A DNA stretch of 64,000 bases from Chrysogorgia sp. JL179-B06 (GCA_035772405.1 JAYKKM010000506.1:599001-663000); one strand, 5' to 3'; counted from the first letter of the stretch, positions 11,082 to 22,448 are shown. Notes: a model not told the origin generated them from the letters alone. Translations and numbers: made by a program.

Positions 11082-13935
11082 TCACAGATAAACCTCTCAG
11101 GTTATATCTGTGTTCGCAAAGATCGTAATAAATCTGGAGGCGGTGTTTGTATTTACATCCGTGACGCCATCAACTTTACGAGGAAATCTTCTCTAGAAGA
11201 CGATGATTTAGAAATGATATCAATTGAAGTAACTAAACCCAATTCTAGCCCATTTTTGGTAACTACATGGTATAGACCTCCTAAGTCCCCTGATGAACTT
11301 TTTGACAAGTTTGAAGACTTTTTGAAAAAAGCAGATTTCATGTACAAAGAGTATTATATTCTTGGTGATTTAAATTGTGATTTAATTTCATCCAAAATTG
11401 AACCACACACCTTGAAATTAATTGATTTATTAGATAATTATCAACTATGTCAATTAATAGATCAACCAACTCGTGTGACTGAAAAAAGTGAAACATTAAT
11501 TGACCATGCAATTACCAATAATAAGGAAAGCTTAACCCACTTCGGGACTTATCCTATCTCAATTAGTGATCATAATTTAGTTTTTGCAGTACGCAAAATT
11601 GGCATCCGTAAGGGTCACCACGATTTGTCGAGACTAGAAGCTTCAAAAACTTTAATGAAGCAAAATTTGTACAGGATTTAAAATATACCACCTGGCCAAC
11701 AGCTAATGACCAGGATGACATCAATAATGTTTGGACAATTTGGAAATCCACTATGCAAAATATCTTAGACAGACATGCACCATGTCGAACTAAAAGAATT
11801 CGTAATAAGCCATCTCCTTGGATTAATCCAGAAATTAAACGAGAAATGTATGCTAGAGATTTATTAAAGAAAAAAGCAATTAAATCTAACTCACCCTCTG
11901 ACTGGTTGTCTTTCAAAGAAAAGAGAAATGCAGTTAGTCAATTGGTGATAAAGACAAAGAAATGCTACTACCAAAATGAACTTAAGAGTAACACAGGAAA
12001 CCTCAAAGGTACATGGAATGTGTTGAATGACCTTATGGGTAGAAAGACCAAGAAAACAGAAATAACTCGAATAAATCTTACACTCTCTGAGTCCCTCACT
12101 GATGCCAAAGATATTGCAAATTCTTTTAATACATATTTTACTGAAATTGATCCTACTCTTGTATCACAAATACCATCACCACCAAATGATAGGTCTTATG
12201 AAGATTATTTGACCAAAGTAGATTCGAATTTTAGTTTCAGAAAAGTTTCTCCGATTGAAGTCCTAAAACTACTTAACAACAGTAATCCAGCAAAGGCTGT
12301 TGGAATTGATAAAATTTCAAATAAAATTTTGAAAATAGCTGCACCACATATATATAAATCATTGACAGATTTATTTAATATGTCGATTGAAATTAACATA
12401 TTTCCTAATGATTGGAAAATGGCTAAAGTGACAACAATACACAAAGCTGGTGATCGTTGTGATTCAAACAATTACAGACCAATTTCAGTTATTTCAGTAG
12501 TTGCCCGAGTTTTTGAGAAACTTATTTATGACCAGCTAGAGAATTACTTAACGAAACACAACTTGATAAATCCTAGACAATCTGGTTTTAGATCTTTGTT
12601 TTCTACAACAACAGCAATGTTAGACCTTAAAAATGAATGGTGTTTCAACATCGACAGGAAACTAGTGAATGGGGTCTTATTTTTAGACCTTAAAAAAGCT
12701 TTTGACACTGTCGACCATGAAATAATTCTAAACAAATTGCAATATTATGGCCTTGACCAATCAGCAATTAATTGGTTCAAATCATACCTCAGTGGTCGAA
12801 TGCAAATGTGCAATGCAGTAAATGGTGTTCTGTCTAGTTCACAACATCTTTCCTACGGTGTGCCACAAGGAACTGTCTTGGGGCCACTACTTTTCCTTTT
12901 ATATATTAATGATTTATCAGGTTGTGTTACCTACAGTACAGCCAGACTGTATGCAGATGATACTAATTTAACTGTATCTGGTTGTAATATTCCTGAAATC
13001 AAATCAATGTTAGAAAATGACATTGGGTGTATAGCAGAATGGCTCTGTGCTAATAAACTAACACTGAATGTCATTAAATCTGATTTCATGTTGATCGGTT
13101 CAAGACAAAGATTAGCTACTCTTGACAAGAAAATGGACCTATCAGTTAATGGCATCTCCCTAAAACAGGCCCATGAAGTTAAATGCTTAGGGCTTAACAT
13201 TGATGAAAATCTAACTTGGAAAAGTCATGTAGAAAGCATTAAAAAGAAAGTTGCTACAAGTTTAGGTATAATGAAAAAAGCAAAACCATTTCTTAACCGA
13301 GATCTTCTTATTAACATATACCACTCAATTGTTGAACCCTACTTCAGCTATTGTAGTGTTGTATGGGACAGTATTGATCAGACACTTGCTGACAAACTGC
13401 AAAAGTTACAAAACCGAGCTGCTCGTATCATTACTAGCGCACCATATACTGTCCACACATGTGATCTCTTTTCCGATTTGGGATGGTCATCAGTGGCTCA
13501 CAAAAGAAAATGCCAGAAAGCCATTATGATGCATAAAATTGTCAATGGGTGTGCTCCATCCTACTTATCCGAAATGTTCAATAAACAGTTTAGCACGGAT
13601 GTCTATAATTTACGATCATCGGATAAAAACATTCAAATTCCAAAGATTAGAACAGAATGCTACAAAAAGAGTTTTGCAGTGTCTGGTTCCATGATTTGGA
13701 ACTCTTTACCCAATTCTCTAAAAAATGAGAAGATCTTATCTAAATTTAAAAAGGGAATTAAAAACCATAATTTCTGCATTGACAACATTAGTATCTAGAT
13801 CCCAATAAACTTTGTAAATATAATTAGTTATAGTTTATTTGTTTTCTTACACGGCTTCTAGGTAGACCAGATTTAGATTTATCTATGTATTTTTTAAGTC
13901 TGATAGAACTACCGTGTATAAATAAATTTTATCAA
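11081..13935 (+). mobile_element. LINE a: 5'-truncated CR1/L2-like retrotransposon (EN-RT)
   Basis: This is the longest member of the array. The endonuclease C-terminal half (11081-11680) is followed, after a one-base frameshift near 11620, by a complete RT and C-terminal region. The 3' end has ACGG (13851) ... ACCGT (13911), then AATAAA (13921), and then runs into a long atct microsatellite without poly(A). ORF1 and the N-terminal half of the endonuclease are missing, with a microsatellite directly at the break. Confidence 0.88.
11753..13798 (+). CDS. LINE a reverse transcriptase ORF
   Basis: An uninterrupted 681-codon frame. Visible RT blocks in order are GIDKISNKILK (~res 183), [19 protein letters not shown] (~240), LDLKKAFDTVDH (block with catalytic Asp, ~311), [20 protein letters not shown] (~376), YADDT (catalytic Asp pair, ~400) and the thumb LGLNIDENLTWKSH (~478), then the [13 protein letters not shown] and WNSLPNSL C-terminal motifs. 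No RNase H is present, as in CR1/L2. The true frame starts further upstream (about 11630, [14 protein letters not shown]) before the frameshift, so the first Met is only the first in frame. The RT alone looks intact; the element is not, since EN is truncated and shifted. Confidence 0.85.
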   Translation: MQNILDRHAPCRTKRIRNKPSPWINPEIKREMYARDLLKKKAIKSNSPSDWLSFKEKRNAVSQLVIKTKKCYYQNELKSNTGNLKGTWNVLNDLMGRKTKKTEITRINLTLSESLTDAKDIANSFNTYFTEIDPTLVSQIPSPPNDRSYEDYLTKVDSNFSFRKVSPIEVLKLLNNSNPAKAVGIDKISNKILKIAAPHIYKSLTDLFNMSIEINIFPNDWKMAKVTTIHKAGDRCDSNNYRPISVISVVARVFEKLIYDQLENYLTKHNLINPRQSGFRSLFSTTTAMLDLKNEWCFNIDRKLVNGVLFLDLKKAFDTVDHEIILNKLQYYGLDQSAINWFKSYLSGRMQMCNAVNGVLSSSQHLSYGVPQGTVLGPLLFLLYINDLSGCVTYSTARLYADDTNLTVSGCNIPEIKSMLENDIGCIAEWLCANKLTLNVIKSDFMLIGSRQRLATLDKKMDLSVNGISLKQAHEVKCLGLNIDENLTWKSHVESIKKKVATSLGIMKKAKPFLNRDLLINIYHSIVEPYFSYCSVVWDSIDQTLADKLQKLQNRAARIITSAPYTVHTCDLFSDLGWSSVAHKRKCQKAIMMHKIVNGCAPSYLSEMFNKQFSTDVYNLRSSDKNIQIPKIRTECYKKSFAVSGSMIWNSLPNSLKNEKILSKFKKGIKNHNFCIDNISI

Positions 13936-14647
13936 TCAATCAATATCTATCTATATCTATCTATATCTATCTATATCTATCTATATCTATCTATATCTAT
14001 CTATATCTATCTATATCTATCTATATCTATCTATATCTATCTATATCTATCTATATCTACCTATATCTATCTATATCTATCTATATCTATCTATATCTAT
14101 CTATATCTATCTATATCTATCTATCTATATCTATCTATATGTATCTATATCTATCTATCTATATATATATCTATCTATATCTATCTATATCTATCTATAT
14201 CTATCTATATCTATCTATATCTATCTATATATCTATCTATATCTATCTATATCTATCTATATCTATCTATATCTATCTATATCTATCTATATATCTATCT
14301 ATATCTATCTATATCTATCTATATCTATCTATATCTATCTATATCTATCTATATCTATCTATCTATATCTATATCTATCTATATCTATCTATATCTATCT
14401 ATATCTATCTATCTATCTACATCTACATCTACATCTACATCTACATCTACATCTACATCTACATCTACATCTACATCTACATCTACATCTACATCTACAT
14501 CTACATCTACATCTACATCTACATCTACATCTACATCTACATCTACATCTACATCTACCTCTACATCTACCTCTACCGCTATCTATCTCTATCTATCTCT
14601 ATCTATCTCTATCTATCTCTATCTATATCTCTATCTATCTCTATCTA

Positions 14648-14704
<57 letters not shown>

Positions 14705-15049
14705 ATCTCTATCTCTATCTATCTATATCTATCTATATCTATCTATATATCTATCTATATCTATCTATATCTATCTATATCTATCTATATCTATCTATAT
14801 CTATCTATATCTATCTATATCTATCTATATCTATCTATATCTATCTATATCTATCTATATCTATCTATCTATCTATCTACAACTACATCTACATCTACAT
14901 CTACATCTACATCTACATCTACATCTACATCTACCTCTACATCTACATCTACATCTACATCTACCTCTACATCTACCTCTACCGCTATCTATCTCTATCT
15001 ATCTCTATCTATCTCTATCTATCTCTATCTATATCTCTATCTATCTCTA

Positions 15050-15096
<47 letters not shown>

Positions 15097-15825
15097 ATCT
15101 CTATCTATCTCTATCTATCTCTATCTATCTATCTCTATCTATCTCTATCTATCTATCTCTATCTATCTCTATCTATCTCTATCTATCTCTATCTATCTCT
15201 ATCTATCTCTATCTATCTCTATCTATCTCTATCTATCTCTATCTATCTCTATCTATCTCTATCTATCTCTATATATCTCTATATATCTCTATCTATCTCT
15301 ATATATCTCTATATATCTCTATATATCTCTATATATCTCTATATATCTCTTTATATCTCTATATATCTCTATATATCTCTATATATCTCTATATATCTCT
15401 ATATATCTCTATATATCTCTATATATCTCTATATATCTCTATATATCTCTCTATATCTCTCTATATCTCTCTATATCTCTCTCTATATCTCTCTCTATAT
15501 ATCTCTCTCTATATCTCTCTATATATCTCTATATATCTCTCTATATATCTCTATATATATCTCTATATATATCTCTCTATATATCTCTCTATATATCTCT
15601 ATATATCTCTCTATATATATCTCTATATATATCTCTATATATATCTCTATATATATCTCTATATATATCTCTATATATATCTCTATATATATCTCTATAT
15701 ATATCTCTATATATATCTCTATATATATCTCTATATATCTCTCTATATATCTCTCTATATATATCTCTCTATATATATCTCTCTATATATATCTCTCTAT
15801 ATATATCTCTCTATATATATCTTAA
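13936..15825. repeat. Very long compound microsatellite (ATCT/CTAT, CTACAT, CTCTAT, CTCTATAT)
   Basis: About 1.9 kb in blocks: atctatct and tatctatc to ~14415, (acatct)n ~14416-14570, ctctatct ~14575-14720, tatctatc again, a second (acatct)n block ~14880-14985, then ctctatct passing to ctctatat up to the next LINE. The order tatc / acatct / ctctatct occurs twice, so part of the tract is itself duplicated. The two 570-650-aa reading frames are artefacts of repeat units whose length is a multiple of three or four. Confidence 0.97.
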
Positions 15826-15840
15826 TTAATAAGCATACCA

Positions 15841-17215
15841 TTGTGCTCCATTTTTAATAAGTCTATAATTTCTGGTATCTTTCCTGATAGCTGGAAAAAT
15901 GCAAAAGTTTTTCCAGTTGATAAGGGAAATGCTAAAAATGATCCAAATAACTATCGACCAATTTCGGTTCTGCCTGTTGTGGCTAAAGTATTTGAAAAAC
16001 TTGTCTTCGACCAACTTTATTCATACTTTACTCAAAATGACATTTTGAGTAAGTTTCAATCAGGGTTTCGATCGGGTCACTCTACTGTAACAGCTCTTTT
16101 ACAAGCAACTGAAAAATGGTTCAAAAATATTGATAATGGCTTTATTAATGGGGTAGTTTGACACTGTTGACCATGCAATCCTTCTTAAAAAACTAGGTCT
16201 GTACGGAGTCAATGGAATTCCACTAAATTGGTTCTCCTCATACCTAGTCAATAGATCACAATGTTGCATGGTCAATGGTGTTGAGTCTGAATTAAAACCT
16301 CTGACAATAGGTGTGCCTCAGGGATCCACCTTAGGCCCACTTTTATTCTTAACATATATTAATGACCTCCCAAACTGTTTGGACTTCACTTCACCTGGTA
16401 TGTATGCTGATGATACACAAATTACTGCTTCAGCAGAAACAGTAGATGAACTTGAAGATATTTTAAATTCGGATGTTAAGAATTTACACACGTGGCTTTG
16501 TGCAAACAAACTCACCGCAAATACAACCAAAACTGAGTTCATTACTATAGCTTCTAGTTATAGACTAAAACAATTTATAGCTGTCCCAAAGATAAGACTA
16601 GGGAACAACCCTATAAAACAAGTGACTAAGGCTAAATTACTAGGTGTAATAGTAGACGAAAAACTAAGCTGAGATGACCATGTTCATGAAAAGGTCATTC
16701 CTAAAGTTTTAAGAGGCTTGCGAATGCTACGAGTACTAAGAGATTTATTATCTCTACCTCAACTTATCTCTGTGTACAATGCTCTCGTAATTCCTCATTT
16801 TGATTACTGTAGTACGGTTTGGGGAAATTGTGGTACTGTTCTACGAAATAAGCTACAAAAATTACAAAATAGAGCCGCTCGTATTATAACCAGATCTGGA
16901 TATGAAATTAGATCCACGCAAATATTGACTGCATTAAACTGGTGCAATCTCGAAACTAGGAGAAAACAACAAAAGGGTACCTTAATGTACAAAATTGTTA
17001 ATGGTATGTCTCCCAGATATTTAAATGAAATGTTCGTTCCTTTAAATGAAGCGCATGGTCACAAAAATATTAAAATTCCATTGCCTAAATCCGAGTATCT
17101 AAAACGTAGTTTCACGTATAGCGGTGCTGTTTTATGGAATGGACTACCATCGATGATTAAAACTGCTAACTCTGTAAATATTTTTAAAAATCTTATTCAC
17201 TGTCATAAATTTTAA
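15841..17215 (+). pseudogene. LINE b reverse transcriptase, broken
   Basis: The frame runs 15841-16158 ([20 protein letters not shown] ... NGFINGVV). There, compared with LINE c, about 23 nt covering the LIDLSKAF block are missing, shifting the frame. RT resumes at DTVDHAILL, and [20 protein letters not shown] and MYADDTQ are readable (16268-16669). A TGA stop at 16670-16672 replaces the Trp codon of LSW. The last part (16718-17212) gives [25 protein letters not shown] and LWNGLPS. Three lesions make it inactive. Confidence 0.87.
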
Positions 17216-17225
17216 TCTGTTAATA

Positions 17226-18453
17226 CAACAAAAAAAACAACAGACGTTTTACGGCCCTTTTCCCCGCTTACGCAGGGGTTGGCCGGTGGTTCCCCACGAC
17301 AGTTTCCTCCACTTTCCTCGATCATTAGCATCTTCCCTCTTCAGCCCACTCTCTCTCATATCCCTCTCCACTACCTGGCATGTCATCCTTGGCCTTCCTC
17401 TTCCTCTTGCACCATCAACCTCAAGCGACATACACCTCTTCACCCAGTCACCATCATCTTTCCGCAGCACATGTCCCAGCCACCCTAATCGGCTCCTCTT
17501 TACCACGTCAGACACCGATTCAATGCCCATTCTTTCCCTCAGCTCCTTGCTAGACACTCTATCCCTCAGTGATACACCACACATCCACCGCACCATCCGC
17601 ATCTCTGTCCTCTCCAGTCTATTATTCAGCTCCACAGTCATGGCCCACGTCTCACTTCCATACACCATAGCACTCCTCACACAGGCCACATACACCTTCC
17701 CCTTCAGCTTTAGCAACACTTCCTTCCTTGTCAGGATCCCAGAGAGCTCTTTAAACTTTCCCCATGCACAACGTACCCTTGCCACAGATGCTGAATTTGC
17801 TCCTCCACCCCCATTCAGCATATCCCCCAGGTAACAAAACTTTTTAACATTCTCTAAATGGACCCCATTGCCCAGATCCATGCTCTCATCTACGTCACTA
17901 TCCTCTCCATCATCTGCTCTTTCACACACCTTACAAACAAACGTATCCACAACTCTAGCCAGTGAGCCCTTCACGCCTGAGCACCGCTTGTGTACCCATC
18001 CACTACAGCCTGTGCATCGAATAGAATTATTTCCAACACCCTTCCCACAAAAACTACATGGCCACTTCCCTAACTTTTCAACATGACCACTATTCTTCCT
18101 TGACACCATCATCTTAGTCTTACCAGTGTTCATCTTCAAACCCTTTGCCTCCATGCATTCTTTCCATCGCATCACTTTCTCCTTAAGCTCCTCAATGCTC
18201 TCAGCCATCAAAACCAGATCATCGGCATACAACAACTCCCATGGCATACCCTCTCTAACTTCTTGCGTCAGTGCCTCCATCACGCATACAAACAGCAATG
18301 GACTCAGGACCGACCCCTGATGGACCCCAACCTTCACCTCAAACTCTTCACTATTCCCATGCTTCGTTCTCACCACAGTTCTTGCTTTCTCATACATTGT
18401 CATCACTGCTTTCACCAACCATTCTTCAACCCCCAGCTTTCTCAACGCCCACC
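17226..18453 (-). mobile_element. RTE-like LINE inserted into LINE b, 13-bp target-site duplication
   Basis: The direct repeat TAATCTGTTAATA flanks the insert at 17213-17225 and 18454-18466, as a target-site duplication should. The element lies on the minus strand. Its 3' end (low coordinate) is a T/TTG-rich tail before the duplication, and its 5' end is truncated within RT at WALRKLGVEEW. It is younger than LINE b, which it splits after the LINE b stop codon. Confidence 0.85.
17249..18445 (-). CDS. RTE-like RT fragment with internal PHD-like finger
   Basis: An open 398-codon frame that is really a 5'-truncated ORF (the sequence upstream of the nominal start is also coding: WAL). Visible are VGVHQGSVLSPLLFVCVMEAL, the catalytic LLYADDLVLMAES and TGKTKMMV. 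Then comes a finger absent from textbook RTs: WPCSFCGKGVG...IRCTGCSGWVHKRCSGVKG...FVCKVC, a C-C...C-C...H-C...C-C pattern like a PHD finger. The frame goes on to the thumb (CYLGDMLNGGG, VYGSETWAMT, RMVRWMCG, LGWLGHVLR). Such finger-bearing RTs are known from invertebrate LINEs; the role of the finger is not known to me. The reading frame is intact but EN and N-terminal RT are missing. Confidence 0.85.
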   Translation of the reverse strand: MRKLGVEEWLVKAVMTMYEKARTVVRTKHGNSEEFEVKVGVHQGSVLSPLLFVCVMEALTQEVREGMPWELLYADDLVLMAESIEELKEKVMRWKECMEAKGLKMNTGKTKMMVSRKNSGHVEKLGKWPCSFCGKGVGNNSIRCTGCSGWVHKRCSGVKGSLARVVDTFVCKVCERADDGEDSDVDESMDLGNGVHLENVKKFCYLGDMLNGGGGANSASVARVRCAWGKFKELSGILTRKEVLLKLKGKVYVACVRSAMVYGSETWAMTVELNNRLERTEMRMVRWMCGVSLRDRVSSKELRERMGIESVSDVVKRSRLGWLGHVLRKDDGDWVKRCMSLEVDGARGRGRPRMTCQVVERDMRESGLKREDANDRGKWRKLSWGTTGQPLRKRGKGP

Positions 18454-18574
18454 TAATCTGTTAATATTGTATATAATTAGTCTCTATGTATATTTATTCC
18501 TTTTATTATGTAACTAACGGCTTTTATGAAAAACAATGTAATATTGATAGAATTACCGTTATTAAATAAAGTTG

Positions 18575-18856
18575 TCTCTCTCTCTATATATATATATCTC
18601 TCTATATATATCTCTCTATATATATATCTCTCTATATATATCTCTCTATATATATATCTCTATATATCTCTCTCTCTATATATCTCTATATATATATATC
18701 TCTCTATATATATCTCTCTATATATCTCTCTATATATCTCTCTATATATCTCTCTATATATCTCTCTATATCTCTCTTGATCTCTCTATATCTCTCTATA
18801 TCTCTCTATATCTCTCTATATCTCTCTATATCTCTCTATATCTCTATATATATATA

Positions 18857-18943
<87 letters not shown>

Positions 18944-19354
18944 ATATCTATCTATATCTATCTATATCTATCTATATCTATCTGTCTATATATCTCTATA
19001 TAGTATATATATATCTATATATATCTATCTATATATATATATCTATATATATATATCTATATATATATATCTATATATATATATATATCTATATATATAT
19101 ATCTATATATATCTATATCTATATCTATATCTATATCTATATATATCTATATCTATATATCTATATCTATATCTATATCTATATCTATATCTATATCTAT
19201 ATCTATATCTCTATCTCTATCTCTATCTCTGTCTCTGTCTCTGTCTCTGTCTCTCTGTCTCTCTGTGTCTCTGTGTCTCTGTGTCTCTGTGTCTCTGTGT
19301 CTCTGTGTCTCTGTGTCTCTGTGTCTCTGTGTCTCTGTGTCTCTGTGTCTCTAT
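18575..19354. repeat. Compound microsatellite (CTCTATAT)n-(TA)n-(TATC)n-(TCTCTG)n
   Basis: Starts at the LINE b tail (gttgtctctctc), passes through ctctatat, pure ta, tatatc and tatatctatc blocks, and ends in tctctgtg repeats right at the 5' break of LINE c. Confidence 0.97.
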
Positions 19355-20866
19355 ACTTTTTTGGCGAAATTATCGGTATCCAAATCGTGTGGTATAGATG
19401 AAGTTTCTGCCCGAGTTTTAAAAGATGCTGCAGCAGTAATAAGTGAACCGTTATGTTACATTTTCAATAAATCCTTGCAAAGTGGTATTTTTCCTAATAG
19501 CTGGAAGACTGCAAAAGTCTTTCCGATATATAAGGGAAATGCTAAAAATGACCCAAACAACTATAGGCCAATTTCGGTACTTCCAATTATTGCCAAAGTT
19601 TTTGAAAAAATTGTATTTGATCAGCTCTATCTATATTTAGCTGAAAATGATATATTGACTAAATTTCAATCTGGGTTTCGGTGTAATCACTCGACATTAA
19701 CTGCTTTGCTACAGGCTACTGAAACCTGGTTTAGAAATATTGATAACGGATATATAAATGGAGTTGTTCTTATTGATCTAAGTAAGGCATTTGATACTGT
19801 TAACCACACAATTCTTTTGAGAAAAATGGATGTGTATGGAGTGCATGGAGAATCTAATGAATGGTTTTCCTCCTATCTCTCAAATAGATCTCAGCGTTGT
19901 ATGGTTAACGGTGTACTCTCACAGTCTAGACGCATGTCAACAGGTGTTCCACAGGGATCTACCTTAGGCCCTCTTCTATTCCTATTGTATGTCAATGATT
20001 TTCCAAACTGTTTAGAATACACGACTCCGAGTATGTATGCTGATGATACTCAGGTTACGGCTGTTGCTGAAACTATGGCCGACCTTGAACATCTACTCAA
20101 TTGTGATATTGAAAATGTAACTTTGTGGCTTAATGCCAACAAGCTTTCAATAAATGCAACGAAAACTGAGTTTATGATTTTAGGTTCAAATTATAGATTA
20201 AAACAGCTCCTGGGCAATCCTAAGGTACAAATTGATAATAAAATTATTAAACGTGTATCAAAGGCAAAATTACTTGGAGTTATTGTAGACGAAAAACTCA
20301 GTTGGGAGAGTCATATAAATGACATTATACTACCAAAAGTTCTGAAGGGTCTGCGTATGATGCGTAATTTGCGCCCTTTGTTAGCAAATCCCCAAATGGT
20401 GTCGTTGTATAATTCACTTGTACAGCCGCACTTTGATTATTGTAGTAGCTTATGGGGAAATTTCGGGGCTCATTTAAGAAATAAAATTCAGAAATTACAA
20501 AATCGGGCAGCTAGAATTATCACTTGTTCTGGTTATGAGGTCAGGTCAGCTGACATTTTGTCTTTTTTGGGTTGGCATGATCTCGATACCAGACGAAAAT
20601 ACCATGCATCTAATCTAATGTATAAAATTATGAATAATATTGCCCCTAGTTATTTGACTGAACTTTTTGTTCCAGTAAACAAAACGCACGAACATAATTT
20701 ACGTTCCTCTGATATAAACCTTAAAATCCCTCAGCCTCGCACTGACTATTTAAAACGTAGCCTAACATATAGGGGTGCCCTTTTATGGAACAGTCTGCCA
20801 TCATGCGTAAGAAAACTTGACAATCTCAAGAAATTTACAGCAAATATTTGCAATTATAGTTTTTAA
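19355..20866 (+). CDS. LINE c reverse transcriptase (N-terminally truncated)
   Basis: A 504-codon open frame starting at the LINE junction (the frame also reads through the repeat upstream, which is not part of the protein). Blocks in order are [49 protein letters not shown] (catalytic Asp), [29 protein letters not shown] (catalytic Asp pair), [15 protein letters not shown], then [22 protein letters not shown] and LLWNSLPS. No endonuclease is left, so it cannot move alone. The undamaged frame suggests a recent insertion. Confidence 0.87.
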   Translation, partial: TFLAKLSVSKSCGIDEVSARVLKDAAAVISEPLCYIFNKSLQSGIFPNSWKTAKVFPIYKGNAKNDPNNYRPISVLPIIAKVFEKIVFDQLYLYLAENDILTKFQSGFRCNHSTLTALLQATETWFRNIDNGYINGVVLIDLSKAFDTVNHTILLRKMDVYGVHGESNEWFSSYLSNRSQRCMVNGVLSQSRRMSTGVPQGSTLGPLLFLLYVNDFPNCLEYTTPSMYADDTQVTAVAETMADLEHLLNCDIENVTLWLNANKLSINATKTEFMILGSNYRLKQLLGNPKVQIDNKIIKRVSKAKLLGVIVDEKLSWESHINDIILPKVLKGLRMMRNLRPLLANPQMVSLYNSLVQPHFDYCSSLWGNFGAHLRNKIQKLQNRAARIITCSGYEVRSADILSFLGWHDLDTRRKYHASNLMYKIMNNIAPSYLTELFVPVNKTHEHNLRSSDINLKIPQPRTDYLKRSLTYRGALLWNSLPSCVRKLDNLKKFTANICNYSF

Positions 20867-21003
20867 CAAAGTGTAACTATTATGTAATGTATGTCTGACT
20901 TTTTATTTATATGTATATTTATTTTTGTCTATATATTTATTGTACGGCTTTTATGAAAAACTATTGTAAATATTGATAAAATTACCGTACTGAAATAAAG
21001 TTG
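19355..21003 (+). mobile_element. LINE c: 5'-truncated CR1/L2-like element, intact RT fragment
   Basis: LINE sequence starts abruptly after the tctctgtg repeat (ctttttggcgaaattatcgg) and runs to ACGG (20944) ... ACCGT (20984), AATAAA (20994) and gttgtctctctc. Positions about 20430-20975 are duplicated almost identically at 23700-24200. It is in the same orientation as LINEs a, b and d. Confidence 0.88.
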
Positions 21004-21195
21004 TCTCTCTCTCTCTATGTCTCTATGTCTCTATGTCTCTATGTCTCTATGTCTCTATGTCTCTATATGTCTCTATGTCTCTATGTCTCTATGTTTCTAT
21101 GTCTCTATGTCTCTATGTCTCTATGTCTCTATGTTTCTATGTCTCTATGTCTCTATGTCTCTATGTCTCTATGTCTCTATGTCTCTATGTCTCTA
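21004..21195. repeat. (TCTCTATG)n microsatellite
   Basis: About 24 units of an 8-bp repeat with single-base variants (ttctatg, tctatatg) between the LINE c tail and the LINE d 5' break. Confidence 0.97.
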
Positions 21196-21779
21196 TCCAA
21201 TTCCCTAATTCAATCTCACTTTGACTATTGTGATGTTGTGTGGAATAGCGGACTAAATCAAGAATTATCTAATCGTCTGCAAAAGTTACAAAATAGAGCA
21301 GCTCGAGTTATTAGTCCAGCCAATTATGAAATAAGGTCATCTGAAATATTAAGGAACCTTAATTGGAAAGACTTATTAACTCGACGTATCTATAATTCAG
21401 CAATTATGATGTATAAAATTTACTATGGCGAATCAACTGATTATCTAAATGAAATTTATTCAAAACGTTCAGAAGTAAATAATTATCAATTGCGAAATAG
21501 TGAAATTGATGTCTTAACCCCTAAACCACGCAGTAATTTCCTGAAAAAAGGTTTTCTATATAACGGTGGTTTTATTTGGAATTCTATTCCAAAAGATATC
21601 AGACTGTCAACTTCACTAAATTATTTTAAATCAAGGTTGAAGGCTTATCAATCTCTTGACATTATCTCTCCAGAGTAGCTTAAACATTTGTAAATATTGT
21701 ATTTATATTAATTACGACGGCTTTCTTGTAAAACAATTTTTTGAAATTGTAGAAATTCCGTGCTTAAATAAATTTTTCT
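21196..21779 (+). mobile_element. LINE d: CR1/L2-like 3' fragment
   Basis: The open frame 21196-21678 gives only the last ~160 residues: [54 protein letters not shown]. The 3' end is ACGG (21717) ... CCGT (21758), AATAAA (21767) and tttctctctctatg. It is a distinct subfamily from LINEs b and c (many protein differences) but shares the 3' end layout. Severely 5' truncated. Confidence 0.85.
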
Positions 21780-21922
21780 CTCTCTCTATGTCTCTATGTC
21801 TCTATGTCTCTATGTCTCTATGTCTCTATGTCTCTATGTCTCTATGTCTCTATGACACTATGTCTCTATGTCTATGTCTATGTCTATGTCTATGACACTA
21901 TGTCTATGTCTATGTCTATGTC

Positions 21923-21954
<32 letters not shown>
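21780..21954. repeat. (TCTCTATG)n-(TCTATG)n-(TA)n microsatellite
   Basis: The LINE d tail runs into tctctatg units, then tctatg, then ta. It ends the LINE/microsatellite array. Confidence 0.96.
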
Positions 21955-22448
21955 CCGTATATATTGTGAAAAGGTTGAATTTATTTGTTTGTTATATTGA
22001 GAGAGCCTGGGAACGAGAAGAACACGAGGCATAAACAATGTGAAATTGATTATATTATATTATGTTAGTTCGAAACGAAAATGCAAAGTGTATCAAATTA
22101 GTCGATTTGTCATTTTTGGAACCTAGAAATGTTATTTCCAATGAAGTTTTTTTGCTGATTTATAATTGGGCAACTCCGATAATTTACATAAATCCAAAAT
22201 GGCCGCCGGCCGCCATTTTGAAAATTTAACTTTTTAACAAGTTTCTGTATAATAACGTCCAATGTCTCTTTTTAGGGGTTTTACGGTGTGGAGAATACAT
22301 TTCTTGCGTTATTTTTTAAATTAGAAATAATATTTTCGTTATTTTTTTAATATTATGTCAAATTGACGTGATAAACTTCAGGTCATGGCGCCAGTCTGTC
22401 GTCGTAAACAACCCGATGAAAAATAGATCGTAAGGATTATCGTTATGC
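21955..22448 (+). other. Non-coding stretch ahead of BEL/Pao gag (possible LTR/leader)
   Basis: No ORF of note. It contains an atggccgccggccgccat palindrome-like word (22198-22216). By position it could hold the 5' LTR and leader of the gag that follows, but no second LTR exists in the window to confirm limits. A tggcgccag word at 22385 resembles the start of a primer-binding site, which is weak evidence. Confidence 0.3.

Larger units (their letters stand above)
15829..18578 (+). mobile_element. LINE b: truncated CR1/L2-like element, interrupted by an RTE-like insertion
   Basis: It begins inside RT directly after the microsatellite and ends at 18578 with ACGG (18517) ... ACCGT (18555), AATAAA (18565) and gttgtctctctc. 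Positions 17226-18453 are a foreign LINE in opposite orientation, so LINE b is 15829-17225 plus 18467-18578. It is the closest relative of LINE c, most visibly in the shared [12 protein letters not shown] block. Confidence 0.87.

Noticed and set aside
8572..15857. Long Tyr/Ile/Ser/Leu reading frames (up to 646 codons)
   Set aside because: They are tatc/ctat microsatellites read as protein; only the portions past the LINE junctions are real coding relics.
22385..22400. tRNA primer-binding site tggcgccag
   Set aside because: Only about seven bases fit a known primer-binding start, and no LTR end could be placed before it.
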